IMG/VR virus record: IMGVR_UViG_3300049728_000207
Coordinates: 1-35,243 of that record
Length of the DNA stretch: 35,243 nt
Reading direction: 5' to 3' (one strand)
DNA from: a virus
Shown: positions 29,050 through 35,243 of the stretch, piece after piece
Numbering within the stretch: position 1 is the first letter of the stretch
Layout of the letters: every line of letters starts with the position of its first letter
Notes under the pieces: model-generated
The model's input: only the letters and a program-made list of their open reading frames with translations
What the model was told of the DNA's origin: nothing
Databases searched by the model: none
Translations under genes and position numbers: made by a program

Positions 29050-29254
29050 GTTCTGGAGGTTCGTCGATTCTTCCCTGGGCCGCTCTCTTTGCAGGGGACT
29101 AGCCTGGCTTGGGAAACTCAGCACCGCAGCCTATATCCTGCATTGCGCCCTTGTCTTATTTCAGGAACACAAGCCTTGGGTCGCCTGTTTCGCATTCGTG
29201 TTTTCCGTCAGCGTGGCTGCTGAAGCCGCAATCACTTACGCCAAAGAACCGTAG
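29042..29254 (+). CDS. Small membrane protein (70 aa)
   Basis: From ATG 29042: MNRFWRFVDSSLGRSLCRGL, then two hydrophobic stretches (TAAYILHCALVLF and WVACFAFVFSVSVAAEAAI), a likely helical hairpin in the inner membrane. Function unknown. Confidence 0.55.
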   Translation: MNRFWRFVDSSLGRSLCRGLAWLGKLSTAAYILHCALVLFQEHKPWVACFAFVFSVSVAAEAAITYAKEP

Positions 29255-29267
29255 ACAAGGAGCAACG

Positions 29268-29891
29268 ATGAAAGATGTCATGATCGATTTGCAAACTCTT
29301 GGAACTGGCCCGTCTGCCGCCATCATCGCGGTGGGCGCAGTCGTCTTCGCTCCAGAGACCGGAGAACTGGGCGAGACGTTCTACCACGTGGTGGACCTCG
29401 CCTCCAGCATGGGCGAGGGTGGTGTCGCCGGCGCTGCCACCATCCTGTGGTGGCTCGGGCAGTCGGACGAGGCGCGCAAGGCGCTGACCGATGCCGATAC
29501 GCTTCCCATCGAGGATGTGCTCCTGGACTTCGACGACTACATCCAAGCCTTCGCGGGCGGCACCGACAAGGCCCGGATCTGGGGCAACGGCGCGTCGTTC
29601 GACAACGTGATTCTAAGCACTGCGTATGCGCGCCTGCACATGCCGCAACCCTGGAAGTTCTGGAATGACCGCTGCTACCGCACGGTCAAGGCCATGTTCC
29701 CGCACGTCAAGATGGAGCGGGCCGGGACGCATCACAACGCACTCGACGACGCCATCTCGCAAGCGAAGCACCTGTGCGCCATGCTGAATCCTCCCACCGA
29801 CGAGTGCGATACCGAGATCATGGCGCTTCCGCTGAGCAATGAGCATCCCTTCGGGTGCCCTTGTGCGTTGTGCCAGGAGCGGCTGCGATGA
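29268..29891 (+). CDS. RNase T/DexA-like 3'-5' exonuclease with altered first motif
   Basis: ATG 29268 follows AAGGAGC. The 207-residue protein fits the DEDDh exonuclease fold of DUF5051/Rv2179c and T4 DexA relatives: VMIDLQTLGTGPSAAIIAVG at the N-terminus, WGNGASFDN (motif II) and THHNALDDAISQAKH (motif III His and Asp). The usual D-x-E of motif I is Asp7-Leu-Gln9 here (codon CAA where family members have Glu). This should weaken or abolish catalysis unless another residue compensates. The C-terminus adds a Cys-containing tail (FGCPCALCQERLR). It overlaps the phosphatase gene by 4 nt. Confidence 0.78.
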   Translation: MKDVMIDLQTLGTGPSAAIIAVGAVVFAPETGELGETFYHVVDLASSMGEGGVAGAATILWWLGQSDEARKALTDADTLPIEDVLLDFDDYIQAFAGGTDKARIWGNGASFDNVILSTAYARLHMPQPWKFWNDRCYRTVKAMFPHVKMERAGTHHNALDDAISQAKHLCAMLNPPTDECDTEIMALPLSNEHPFGCPCALCQERLR

Positions 29892-30352
29892 ACAACAGCG
29901 CGCTCTATATCTTCGACCTGGACGGAACGCTAGCAGGCTGCAAGCACCGCAAGCATTTCGTCTCCGATGGGAAGCACGATTGGGCGGCATTCTATGCGGC
30001 CTGTGTGGCCGGCACGCCCAACGTCGACGTGATTGACACGATGGAATACCTGCGGCTGGGCGGTGCGGACATTCGTGTCTGGAGCGGCCGCAGCGAGGAA
30101 GTTCGAAAGGACACGGAAACCTGGCTCTATGGCAACACCCCACTCGACAGTATCCAGGTTCATCGCGACCTCAAGATGCGCCCGGTAGGCGACTGCACTC
30201 CCGACGAAGAGCTCAAGAAGCAGTGGCTCGATGCGCTGGATGACCGAGATCGGGCACGCCTGGTAGCCGTGTTCGACGATCGTGACAAGGTCGTCGCCAT
30301 GTGGCGCGAGAATGGAGTGACCTGTTTCCAGGTGGCGCCCGGTAACTTCTGA
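29888..30352 (+). CDS. HAD phosphatase, polynucleotide 3'-phosphatase-like (T4 PseT C-terminal type)
   Basis: A 154-residue HAD-superfamily protein. Motif I is FDLDGTLA (Asp10, Asp12), motif II VWSGRSE, and motif III/IV VAVFDDRDKVVAMWRENG followed by VTCFQVAPGNF. This spacing matches the phosphatase domain of T4 polynucleotide kinase-phosphatase. It would remove 3'-phosphates from DNA or RNA ends, preparing them for the ligase; no kinase domain is attached. It is the last plus-strand gene before the bidirectional terminator. Confidence 0.82.
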   Translation: MNNSALYIFDLDGTLAGCKHRKHFVSDGKHDWAAFYAACVAGTPNVDVIDTMEYLRLGGADIRVWSGRSEEVRKDTETWLYGNTPLDSIQVHRDLKMRPVGDCTPDEELKKQWLDALDDRDRARLVAVFDDRDKVVAMWRENGVTCFQVAPGNF

Positions 30353-30370
30353 AACAGTCAGTAGAAACAC

Positions 30371-30410
30371 CAAGGGCCTCCGAGCTAAGTTCGGAGGCCC
30401 TTGATCTATT
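30371..30410. terminator. Bidirectional terminator between convergent operons
   Basis: CAAGGGCCTCCGA (30371-30383) pairs perfectly with TCGGAGGCCCTTG (30391-30403) across a 7-nt loop. Pyrimidine/T-containing flanks occur on both sides (ATCTATT on plus, GTGTTTCT on minus). Confidence 0.85.
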
Positions 30411-30419
30411 CGGAAAGTA

Positions 30420-31043
30420 CTACCAGCGAATGCCGAACTTGCCTCTTATGGCCCACTCGGTCTTAGCGGTAGTGTAGGTCTCTTTCGTAACCTCCACGCC
30501 TGTCCTTAAGAACTTCCAGTCGTGATCGACGAAAGCGCCGACGCTCTTTCCGCCACTCGTGTTCAAACCATAGATACCTCCAGCTGCCCATTTCAGCTCC
30601 TTCGGTGCGGGACGTTCAGAACCCACGGCGACGTCGGTCGCGGAGACTACCGTGCCGTCCGGAGACTTGACCACGAAGCGGTCGTCTCCAGCCTTCCCCT
30701 GTACGAGCTCCCAGTCCAGCGTGGTGGGCGACTGAATGGCGGGCAGTGGGTCGGCCACCCCTGGCTTGAGGTCGGTAGGGGTGGCTACCGGCTTCGGGGC
30801 GACGACCACAGAGCCCTGGTGGAGGACCCTGTATCCCGCCGGAACTTCCATGGGCGGTTTAGCCGACGGGTCTACCGTCCGCGCCACCACGAGGCTGCCA
30901 TCGGGCTGCACGATCGCTGCTGCAGGCTTTTCCGGGGGCATGGGTCGGGAGCGGAACAGCCTGTACCCCGCTCCGAGGCCCATCCCGAAGACCAGCACGA
31001 GCGCGACGACCCAGGCCCAGAACTTCGCGAGGAGGGCGCTCAA
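30420..31043 (-). CDS. Membrane-anchored protein of the lysis region (207 aa)
   Basis: TTG 31043 is chosen because it overlaps the previous TGA (TTGA), as neighbours do. The first 30 residues contain a transmembrane segment (FWAWVVALVLVFGMGLGAGY). A Pro/Ala-rich stalk and a strand-rich periplasm-sized domain follow (SLVVARTVDPSAKPPMEVPA; FVVKSPDGTVVSATDV). Topology resembles inner-membrane spanins or similar lysis-cassette proteins, but the coiled coil typical of Rz is missing. Function unproven. Confidence 0.6.
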   Translation of the reverse strand: MSALLAKFWAWVVALVLVFGMGLGAGYRLFRSRPMPPEKPAAAIVQPDGSLVVARTVDPSAKPPMEVPAGYRVLHQGSVVVAPKPVATPTDLKPGVADPLPAIQSPTTLDWELVQGKAGDDRFVVKSPDGTVVSATDVAVGSERPAPKELKWAAGGIYGLNTSGGKSVGAFVDHDWKFLRTGVEVTKETYTTAKTEWAIRGKFGIRW

Positions 31044-31231
31044 TGCCGCACCAGCTTGATGACGATCAGGATGGCCCACGCCACGGTGCAGAGAACAAGG
31101 GCACCGAAGGTGGGGACCATCTTGCCGAAGCTGTCCCAGTCCTCACTGACATGTGAGTTGTGGGCGATCCGGTAGACGCACACCAGCAGAAGAAACAGCA
31201 GGAATGAGAGAATACTGATGGCGATATTCAC
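31040..31231 (-). CDS. Small protein with two transmembrane helices, holin candidate (63 aa)
   Basis: GTG 31231 is preceded by AAGGAGG on the minus strand and overlaps the upstream stop (GTGA). Two hydrophobic helices (ILSFLLFLLLVCVYRIA and FGALVLCTVAWAILIVIKLV) with a short charged loop fit a class II holin or antiholin, but no sequence signature proves it. Confidence 0.6.
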   Translation of the reverse strand: MNIAISILSFLLFLLLVCVYRIAHNSHVSEDWDSFGKMVPTFGALVLCTVAWAILIVIKLVRH

Positions 31232-31545
31232 TGTGCACCTCCTTCGTCCTTGGGATCGTCGTGTTCAGAGGTCCGCTTTAAGGCCACGCCCGCGCCGGTG
31301 GCGCCAAGAACGACGGCGACGGCGACGGCGAGCTCCTTGGGCGTCGGGACGGGAACCGCAGCGGCCCCGTTCGCGACACCGTGGACGGACTGGTAGAGCT
31401 GGTAGAAGTGACTGGAGACCACGGAGAGCAGACCGATCCACCCTCCGTGCTTCACCAGATCATGCGTCTTGTTGTCGTGCTCCGTCACCATCCCACCGAT
31501 GGTCTTGCGAAGCCAGAGGAATAATTTCTTGATCCATTCGGGCAT
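31228..31545 (-). CDS. Putative holin or holin-like membrane protein (105 aa)
   Basis: ATG 31545 follows AGGAGG. MPEWIKKLFLWLRKTIGGMV precedes a weakly hydrophobic segment (WIGLLSVVSSHFYQLYQ). A clear transmembrane helix (ELAVAVAVVLGATGAGVALK) follows, and the end is charged and acidic. It shares overlapping stops and starts with the small two-helix gene, so the pair may be holin and antiholin. Confidence 0.55.
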   Translation of the reverse strand: MPEWIKKLFLWLRKTIGGMVTEHDNKTHDLVKHGGWIGLLSVVSSHFYQLYQSVHGVANGAAAVPVPTPKELAVAVAVVLGATGAGVALKRTSEHDDPKDEGGAQ

Positions 31546-31629
31546 CTGTACCTCCTGTTGGTTGAAGATCGTAGTAGTCAAGCTCGCCCAGATATGGGTC
31601 GGGCAGATAAGGATCAGGCGCGGCCACGG

Positions 31630-32727
31630 TCAGGGACCGACGACCGGCCAGATGACGAGCTGATTGATACACGCCATTTCGGTGGCCGCGCTGACCTGCC
31701 CCTGCATGCGAATGTCGCTCATGGGAGGAATCAGCGGGAAGAGCGCAGGCGTGATCGGAACGGGATTGTTGTTGCTCGAAAGACCACCGAGATCGAAGCC
31801 ACGGAAGATACCATTGCTTCCGGTGGTCATTCCCACGCGGCACTTGCCGAACTTGGGGGTGGCCGTGACGTCGTTGATGGCGGGTATCATCTGAAGCAAC
31901 ATGCCCTGGTAGCCAGCCGGAATGGTGTAGGCGCAGTTGGAGTCGACGTTGTCGCCCGCGACCGTGAAGTCGAACACCTTCGTGGTCGTGACAGGGACGC
32001 CGGCAGCGTAGGTGTTCGTACTGTCGCAGGCGTATAGGTTGCCAATGTTGACGAGGTTGGCGCCTGCGGTGAGTACTTCCATGCCATTCTGCCGCAGCAC
32101 GTTGCTGACCGCTCCACCCGCGCCGCCATCGATGCTGGCAGCAACGGTGACGGGAGTCGTGCCATTGAGAACGAAGATCGCGTAGTGCGACGCGTAGAGC
32201 GCGTCGAGGTAACTGATGAGCAGCGTGGCAGCACCCGGTGCTGCGGACGTCGCGATGGACTCTGCCACGATGGTGCCGGGCGAGGTGCTGAGGGTGTAGG
32301 TTGAGCCCACCTGGTTGATGGTGCCCGTTGCCAGCGCGGCGATGTAGGTTCCGGCTGCGACACCGGCAGCGGTGACGGCCTGCCCGATCTGGATAGCGCC
32401 GACGGTGGGCGCGACGGTGAGAGTCATCACGTTGGTGGCGAACGACGCAGAGCCGCCCGTAGCCGAGCCAGTGGAAATACCACTGTCGGCCGCACTGTCA
32501 GACACGACCGCCATGGCGTAGGCCGCTGTTGGAAGCACACGTACCGGCTGGCCAGCAGCGATGGCAGGATATCCCCAGATATCGGCGAGGTTCGCAGCGG
32601 GCATGGCTGCGTTGCGGCCGGTGAGAAGGACGCTCTGCACCGCGTTGTAGGCAAGTGCGTGCTGGTAGTTCGGCGCATTGGCCAGCGCCGCATTGGCTAG
32701 GCCGGAGATGGCGAGAGAAATGGGCAT
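31630..32727 (-). CDS. Virion structural protein (365 aa)
   Basis: An Ala/Gly/Thr-rich, strand-rich sequence. Residues about 95-165 form an immunoglobulin-like insert of the type seen in tail and capsid decoration proteins (APTVGAIQIGQAVTAAGVAA, GTYIAALATGTINQVGSTYT). The N-terminus (ISLAISGLANAALANAPNYQ) and C-terminus (IRMQGQVSAATEMACINQLV) resemble phage structural proteins. It has no signal peptide. It sits between the lysis genes, a normal late-gene arrangement. Exact virion role unknown. Confidence 0.65.
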   Translation of the reverse strand: MPISLAISGLANAALANAPNYQHALAYNAVQSVLLTGRNAAMPAANLADIWGYPAIAAGQPVRVLPTAAYAMAVVSDSAADSGISTGSATGGSASFATNVMTLTVAPTVGAIQIGQAVTAAGVAAGTYIAALATGTINQVGSTYTLSTSPGTIVAESIATSAAPGAATLLISYLDALYASHYAIFVLNGTTPVTVAASIDGGAGGAVSNVLRQNGMEVLTAGANLVNIGNLYACDSTNTYAAGVPVTTTKVFDFTVAGDNVDSNCAYTIPAGYQGMLLQMIPAINDVTATPKFGKCRVGMTTGSNGIFRGFDLGGLSSNNNPVPITPALFPLIPPMSDIRMQGQVSAATEMACINQLVIWPVVGP

Positions 32728-32739
32728 GGTTCAGCTCCT

Positions 32740-33276
32740 TCAAGCAGGAATGAGTGAGGCTCGGCGGAGCCAGGTATTGAGAAATTTGAGGTCGTTCGGA
32801 TGCGCCGAGGCGATGTTCTGATAGTGGTCATTACTGACGGAGACCAGCGCGTCCATCAGCTTGGTAGGGTCGCAGGCGTTCAGTGCGGCTTCCGTCCCGG
32901 GACCATAGTGGCCATCCTCGACGATGCCGGCACCAAGGTGGTTGGCGGCTTTCTGCGCAAGCAAGACACCGCTGGGCAGTCCCATATTGACGTCCATATC
33001 GAAGATCTTCGTGGCGCAGGGCTGGTCGTTGATCCCGTCAAATTTCCAGAACCCTATCCGGTAGACCGTGGCGATCTGGTCGTTGGAGAGCGCCCACGTG
33101 TCGCTGGGGAACCCGAGCTCCGGATGGCGAGAGTTGAAGTCGGCCAGTGCCGGAGTGGAGATGCCGTTGTTGGTGCGTCCCCCGCTGTCCCCGGGGATGT
33201 CGCACTTACCACCATGGGGAAGGTTGGCGCCCTCGTTGTTGAGCACGAAGGGCAGCGCCATCATGAAATCTGCCAT
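32740..33276 (-). CDS. GH108-type endolysin (N-acetylmuramidase)
   Basis: ATG 33276 follows GAGGGGT; a slightly longer in-frame start at 33294 is possible. The 178-residue protein has the catalytic Glu15 in VLNNEGA, then DIPGDSGGRTNNGIS, the conserved GGxTxxGI region of GH108/ZliS lysozymes. The C-terminal half (DMDVNMGLPSGVLLAQKAAN, GIVEDGHYGPGTEAALNACD) matches the associated peptidoglycan-binding type-3 domain. It cleaves peptidoglycan at lysis; there is no signal peptide, so it needs the holin. Neighbouring membrane genes complete the cassette. Confidence 0.88.
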   Translation of the reverse strand: MADFMMALPFVLNNEGANLPHGGKCDIPGDSGGRTNNGISTPALADFNSRHPELGFPSDTWALSNDQIATVYRIGFWKFDGINDQPCATKIFDMDVNMGLPSGVLLAQKAANHLGAGIVEDGHYGPGTEAALNACDPTKLMDALVSVSNDHYQNIASAHPNDLKFLNTWLRRASLIPA

Positions 33277-33277
33277 A

Positions 33278-33685
33278 TCAACACCCCTCATCACAGAAAT
33301 TTGGTTTACGGCGGCCCGCGCAGTTCGCGAGGTCGCGCCTAAGGTCGTCCTTGAGCTCCTTCTTCACGTCATTGAGTTCGTCGCGGGTGGCGTAGGAACG
33401 TCCGACGGTGACATTAAGATCACTGATCGCCGTACCAATGCTCTTCACGGTCTCATCCATGCGATCCATAGAAAGCTGGAACCTTTCTACGGTGTCCGTG
33501 AGCGCACCGTTGAAGCTCTTGCGCGTGTCCTCGAGTGCCTTCTGGTTCGTGCTCTGGTTTTCCTTGACGACCTTCCAGATGTCGTCCTTCTTGCTGACCT
33601 CGCGCCGTATGAACCACCAGAGCGCGCTCAGGAGTACAGCGAGCACGCCACGGTACACCCAGACCTCAAAACTAATTCCTTCCAT
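33278..33685 (-). CDS. Membrane-anchored coiled-coil protein (135 aa)
   Basis: ATG 33685 follows AAGGAGC. An N-terminal transmembrane segment (YRGVLAVLLSALWWFI) is followed by a long charged helix (KVVKENQSTNQKALEDTRKS; DRMDETVKSIGTAISDLNVT) and a C-terminus with two cysteines (NFCDEGC). Topology fits an i-spanin or related envelope-spanning lysis protein. It is coupled to the endolysin gene, two bases apart. Confidence 0.6.
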   Translation of the reverse strand: MEGISFEVWVYRGVLAVLLSALWWFIRREVSKKDDIWKVVKENQSTNQKALEDTRKSFNGALTDTVERFQLSMDRMDETVKSIGTAISDLNVTVGRSYATRDELNDVKKELKDDLRRDLANCAGRRKPNFCDEGC

Positions 33686-33842
33686 CTTCGTGCTCCTTTG
33701 TTTGAAATTGTCGTGGATCAAGCGTGGCTGCGAACTGTTCTTCCAAGGCGCGCGACGCGCGTAATCTGTCGAGCATCCTCTTCTGTATTTTCTCTTCCCT
33801 TGTTTCTGGTGATTTGATCGAGTGCTCTCGGGCCTTGGACAT
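33672..33842 (-). CDS. Small charged protein (56 aa)
   Basis: Minus-strand ATG 33842 to TAG 33672-33674. MSKAREHSIKSPETREEKIQ then a helical, charged sequence (RMLDRLRASRALEEQFAATL). It overlaps the start of the membrane coiled-coil gene by 14 nt and shows codon use like its neighbours, so it is probably the first gene of the minus-strand cassette. Upstream ACAGGT is a modest ribosome-binding site. Not recognised. Confidence 0.5.
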   Translation of the reverse strand: MSKAREHSIKSPETREEKIQKRMLDRLRASRALEEQFAATLDPRQFQTKEHEDGRN

Positions 33843-33956
33843 ATTTGTTACCTGTGCTAGTGTTATCAGCTGTGGTGGTTCGATATCGGGAGTAGGTGGT
33901 CTTTATCCAGACGCTAACAATATTTCCTGTGTGCGGCGTCGTAATGCACCTATAAT
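33835..33956 (+). promoter_or_regulatory. Promoter candidates for the lipoprotein gene
   Basis: TTGGAC (33835-33840), 17 nt, TAGTGT (33858-33863) with an extended TGC, and further on a perfect TATAAT at 33951-33956 without a good -35. Either could drive ATG 34007 on the plus strand, independent of the surrounding minus-strand genes. Confidence 0.45.
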
Positions 33957-34006
33957 TAATAGAGGCGCCACAGCTGTCTGCGTGCGCCCGAACGAGGAGC
34001 TAAACC

Positions 34007-34852
34007 ATGCGCACCCAATTCCTGTTGTCATTACTGCTGCTATCCACCGGCTGTGTCGGGCAGCACGGCACAGAGATGCCAAGCCCACAGAAAGCCCCTG
34101 TCATCGGCGTGACCGGCACTGGACCGACGCCGGTGTACATCTTGGCAGGGCAGTCCAACGCAGCGGGAGCGGGCCAAGTTTGTGAGTTGGACACCGAGCA
34201 AGCTAACCCGCCGTTGGACAGTTACCTCTACGACGGTGGAACCTGCGCGCCTGATGTTCTTGGGCACTGGACACCTATCACAACCGGTCTCGGGTGCAAC
34301 CACTCCTACATCGGACCTGAACTTGGTTTCGCGAAGTCTACGCCAGGACCGGTGTATCTTATCAAGTGCGCCGTGCCAAGCACTAGCATGGACACTTTCT
34401 GGCGGTCCCCGTCTGCCGGCGGGGCATTTCCCGGCTATGTCGCGCTTCTCAAGACTATCAAAGCCGGGCTTTCTGACGCCCAGATCTCCGGAGGTTTTCA
34501 CCTCGCGGGCCTTCTGTGGCTCCAGGGTGAGTCAGATGCAATTGCGGGGGGTGCGGCCGCTGCGCAGTATCATCAGAGGTTGGCGGCCTTCATCGAAGAC
34601 CTTCGACATGACGTGGGAGTACCCGCCCTTCCAGTGGTTATTGCCCAAATCCACCGTTACGTCGGCGAGGGATGTGGACAGCAGGTCCAAGATGCTGAGA
34701 CTGCCGTTGCGACCGAGGTCCCACACGTCGTTATTTTCTCGACCGATGATCTCACCCTTGGGCAGGGGCCAGACGAGGGAGGACAGGCTGAGTACGAAAT
34801 CGGATGCCGATTCGCAGCAGCGATGCAGTCACTTACCAATCCGGTCCCGTAG
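34007..34852 (+). CDS. SASA-type (GDSL-like) acetylesterase lipoprotein, moron candidate
   Basis: ATG 34007 with GAGGAG at 33994-33999. A lipoprotein signal (MRTQFLLSLLLLSTGC, lipobox LSTGC, Cys16) precedes a 265-residue SASA/DUF303-like domain. The nucleophile block is YILAGQSNAAGAG and the second block LLWLQGESDA. The expected C-terminal D-x-x-H is not evident: the region reads DDLTLGQGPDEGGQAEYEIG with no histidine, so activity may be altered. It is anchored to a Gram-negative membrane, and an O-acetyl esterase could change surface glycans. It is the only plus-strand gene inside a minus-strand late region. Confidence 0.72.
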   Translation: MRTQFLLSLLLLSTGCVGQHGTEMPSPQKAPVIGVTGTGPTPVYILAGQSNAAGAGQVCELDTEQANPPLDSYLYDGGTCAPDVLGHWTPITTGLGCNHSYIGPELGFAKSTPGPVYLIKCAVPSTSMDTFWRSPSAGGAFPGYVALLKTIKAGLSDAQISGGFHLAGLLWLQGESDAIAGGAAAAQYHQRLAAFIEDLRHDVGVPALPVVIAQIHRYVGEGCGQQVQDAETAVATEVPHVVIFSTDDLTLGQGPDEGGQAEYEIGCRFAAAMQSLTNPVP

Positions 34853-34869
34853 GTATTTGAGTCTCTTCC

Positions 34870-35196
34870 TCATGGCCATGCCGGGTGCTCCGGAACGGAC
34901 CCTGCGGCCCGGCCCGAGATCACATCGCGCAGCTGCTGCCGGTAGGTCACCCACGCGGCGGGGAGCGGCGCGCTCGTCTCATAGCAGCGCAGCACCTGGA
35001 TGTCGCTCTTATCCAGCGCCGCTTGGGCTGCGGCGATGATCGCCGCCGGGGAGGCTGAGGCGCGTGCAGTAGCTGTTGCCCGAATCTCTTCTGCCTCCGC
35101 ATCGGTGATCAGGACGCTCCCCTCCGGGAGGAGGTATTCGAAGGCGTCATCATCGAGAAAATGCAGATTATTCTGGGGATCCTTGAAAAAGCTCAT
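34870..35196 (-). CDS. Probable tail fibre assembly / tail chaperone-like protein (108 aa)
   Basis: ATG 35196 follows AAGGAG. The sequence starts MSFFKDPQNNLHFLDDDAFE and includes the acidic EGSVLITDAEAEEIRATATA, an Ala-rich helix, then LRCYETSAPLPAAWVTYRQQ. The LPAAWVxYRxxLR arrangement resembles XkdW/tail-assembly proteins placed after tail fibre genes. No catalytic motif. Confidence 0.6.
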   Translation of the reverse strand: MSFFKDPQNNLHFLDDDAFEYLLPEGSVLITDAEAEEIRATATARASASPAAIIAAAQAALDKSDIQVLRCYETSAPLPAAWVTYRQQLRDVISGRAAGSVPEHPAWP

Positions 35197-35208
35197 GTGA
35201 TTTTCTCC

Positions 35209-35243
35209 TTATCGCAGTTCAAACCAAGTGGTCAGCGTCTGGC
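35209..35243 (-). CDS. C-terminus of an upstream minus-strand gene (partial)
   Basis: The last codons read QTLTTWFELR before TAA (35209-35211), 12 nt ahead of the next start. A tail protein is likely from position, but only about 10 residues are visible. Confidence 0.35.
   Translation of the reverse strand, partial: QTLTTWFELR

Noticed and set aside
1-35243. CRISPR array, insertion sequence, integrase or toxin-antitoxin pair
   Set aside because: No regularly spaced repeats, transposase, integrase or toxin-like pair was seen; the HNH gene is the only mobile-element-like gene.

Overview
The window looks like part of the genome of a tailed double-stranded DNA phage (or prophage) with a GC-rich genome. 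Phage identity rests on a terminase small subunit at the left edge, a dense block of overlapping small genes, a full replication module, a lysis/virion block at the right end, and the absence of host housekeeping genes. A lipobox-type lipoprotein and a GH108-type endolysin suggest a Gram-negative (probably proteobacterial) host. The exact host cannot be read from the sequence.

Layout. 1-478 (minus): terminase small subunit, cut by the window edge. 479-1023: AT-rich divergent control region with a palindromic operator candidate. 1024-9323 (plus): an early operon with a primase-helicase, a DPPY methyltransferase-like gene broken by a +1 shift at a C6 run, a MazG-like pyrophosphohydrolase, many tiny ATGA-coupled genes, a free-standing TSCPD domain and a mini-DnaJ. 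9324-10546: a largely non-coding stretch with one good tRNA-Ala(TGC), tRNA-like fragments, a possible pseudoknot and a strong terminator. 10547-22162 (plus): the replication/recombination core (UvrD-like helicase, ATP-dependent DNA ligase, family A DNA polymerase with 3'-5' exonuclease, Cas4-like nuclease, VRR-NUC nuclease, SNF2-type helicase). Three paralogous basic proteins sharing a C-terminal 'NPKR' domain are interspersed. Several units here end in stem-loop terminators. 22239-25887 (plus): a probable DNA base hypermodification and nucleotide-pool cluster (TET-associated-type glycosyltransferase, alpha-glutamyl/putrescinyl-thymine pyrophosphorylase/hmdU-kinase helical-domain protein, HNH homing endonuclease, thymidylate synthase/hydroxymethylase homologue, HD 5'-deoxynucleotidase). 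25884-30352 (plus): DUF3310 protein, conserved phage proteins, RNase-T/DexA-like exonuclease with a changed catalytic residue, and a PNKP-like HAD phosphatase. A bidirectional terminator at 30371-30403 separates these from the minus-strand block 30420-33842 (small membrane proteins, virion protein, GH108 endolysin). 34007-34852 (plus) is an isolated SASA-type esterase lipoprotein with its own promoter-like sequence, resembling a moron. 34870-35243 (minus) returns to tail genes.

How it fits together. The primase-helicase, polymerase, ligase, helicases and nucleases form a nearly self-sufficient replisome. The thymidylate-synthase homologue, HD nucleotidase and MazG-like enzyme can remodel the pyrimidine pool. 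The glycosyltransferase and the pyrophosphorylase/kinase-fold protein would then act on 5-hydroxymethylpyrimidines in DNA. The strongest candidate for an undescribed system is this hypermodification cluster, because it combines a TAGT-type glycosyltransferase with a kinase-less hmdU-kinase-like protein and shows no TET/JBP dioxygenase in the window. All functional assignments come from reading motifs by eye; no database search was run.
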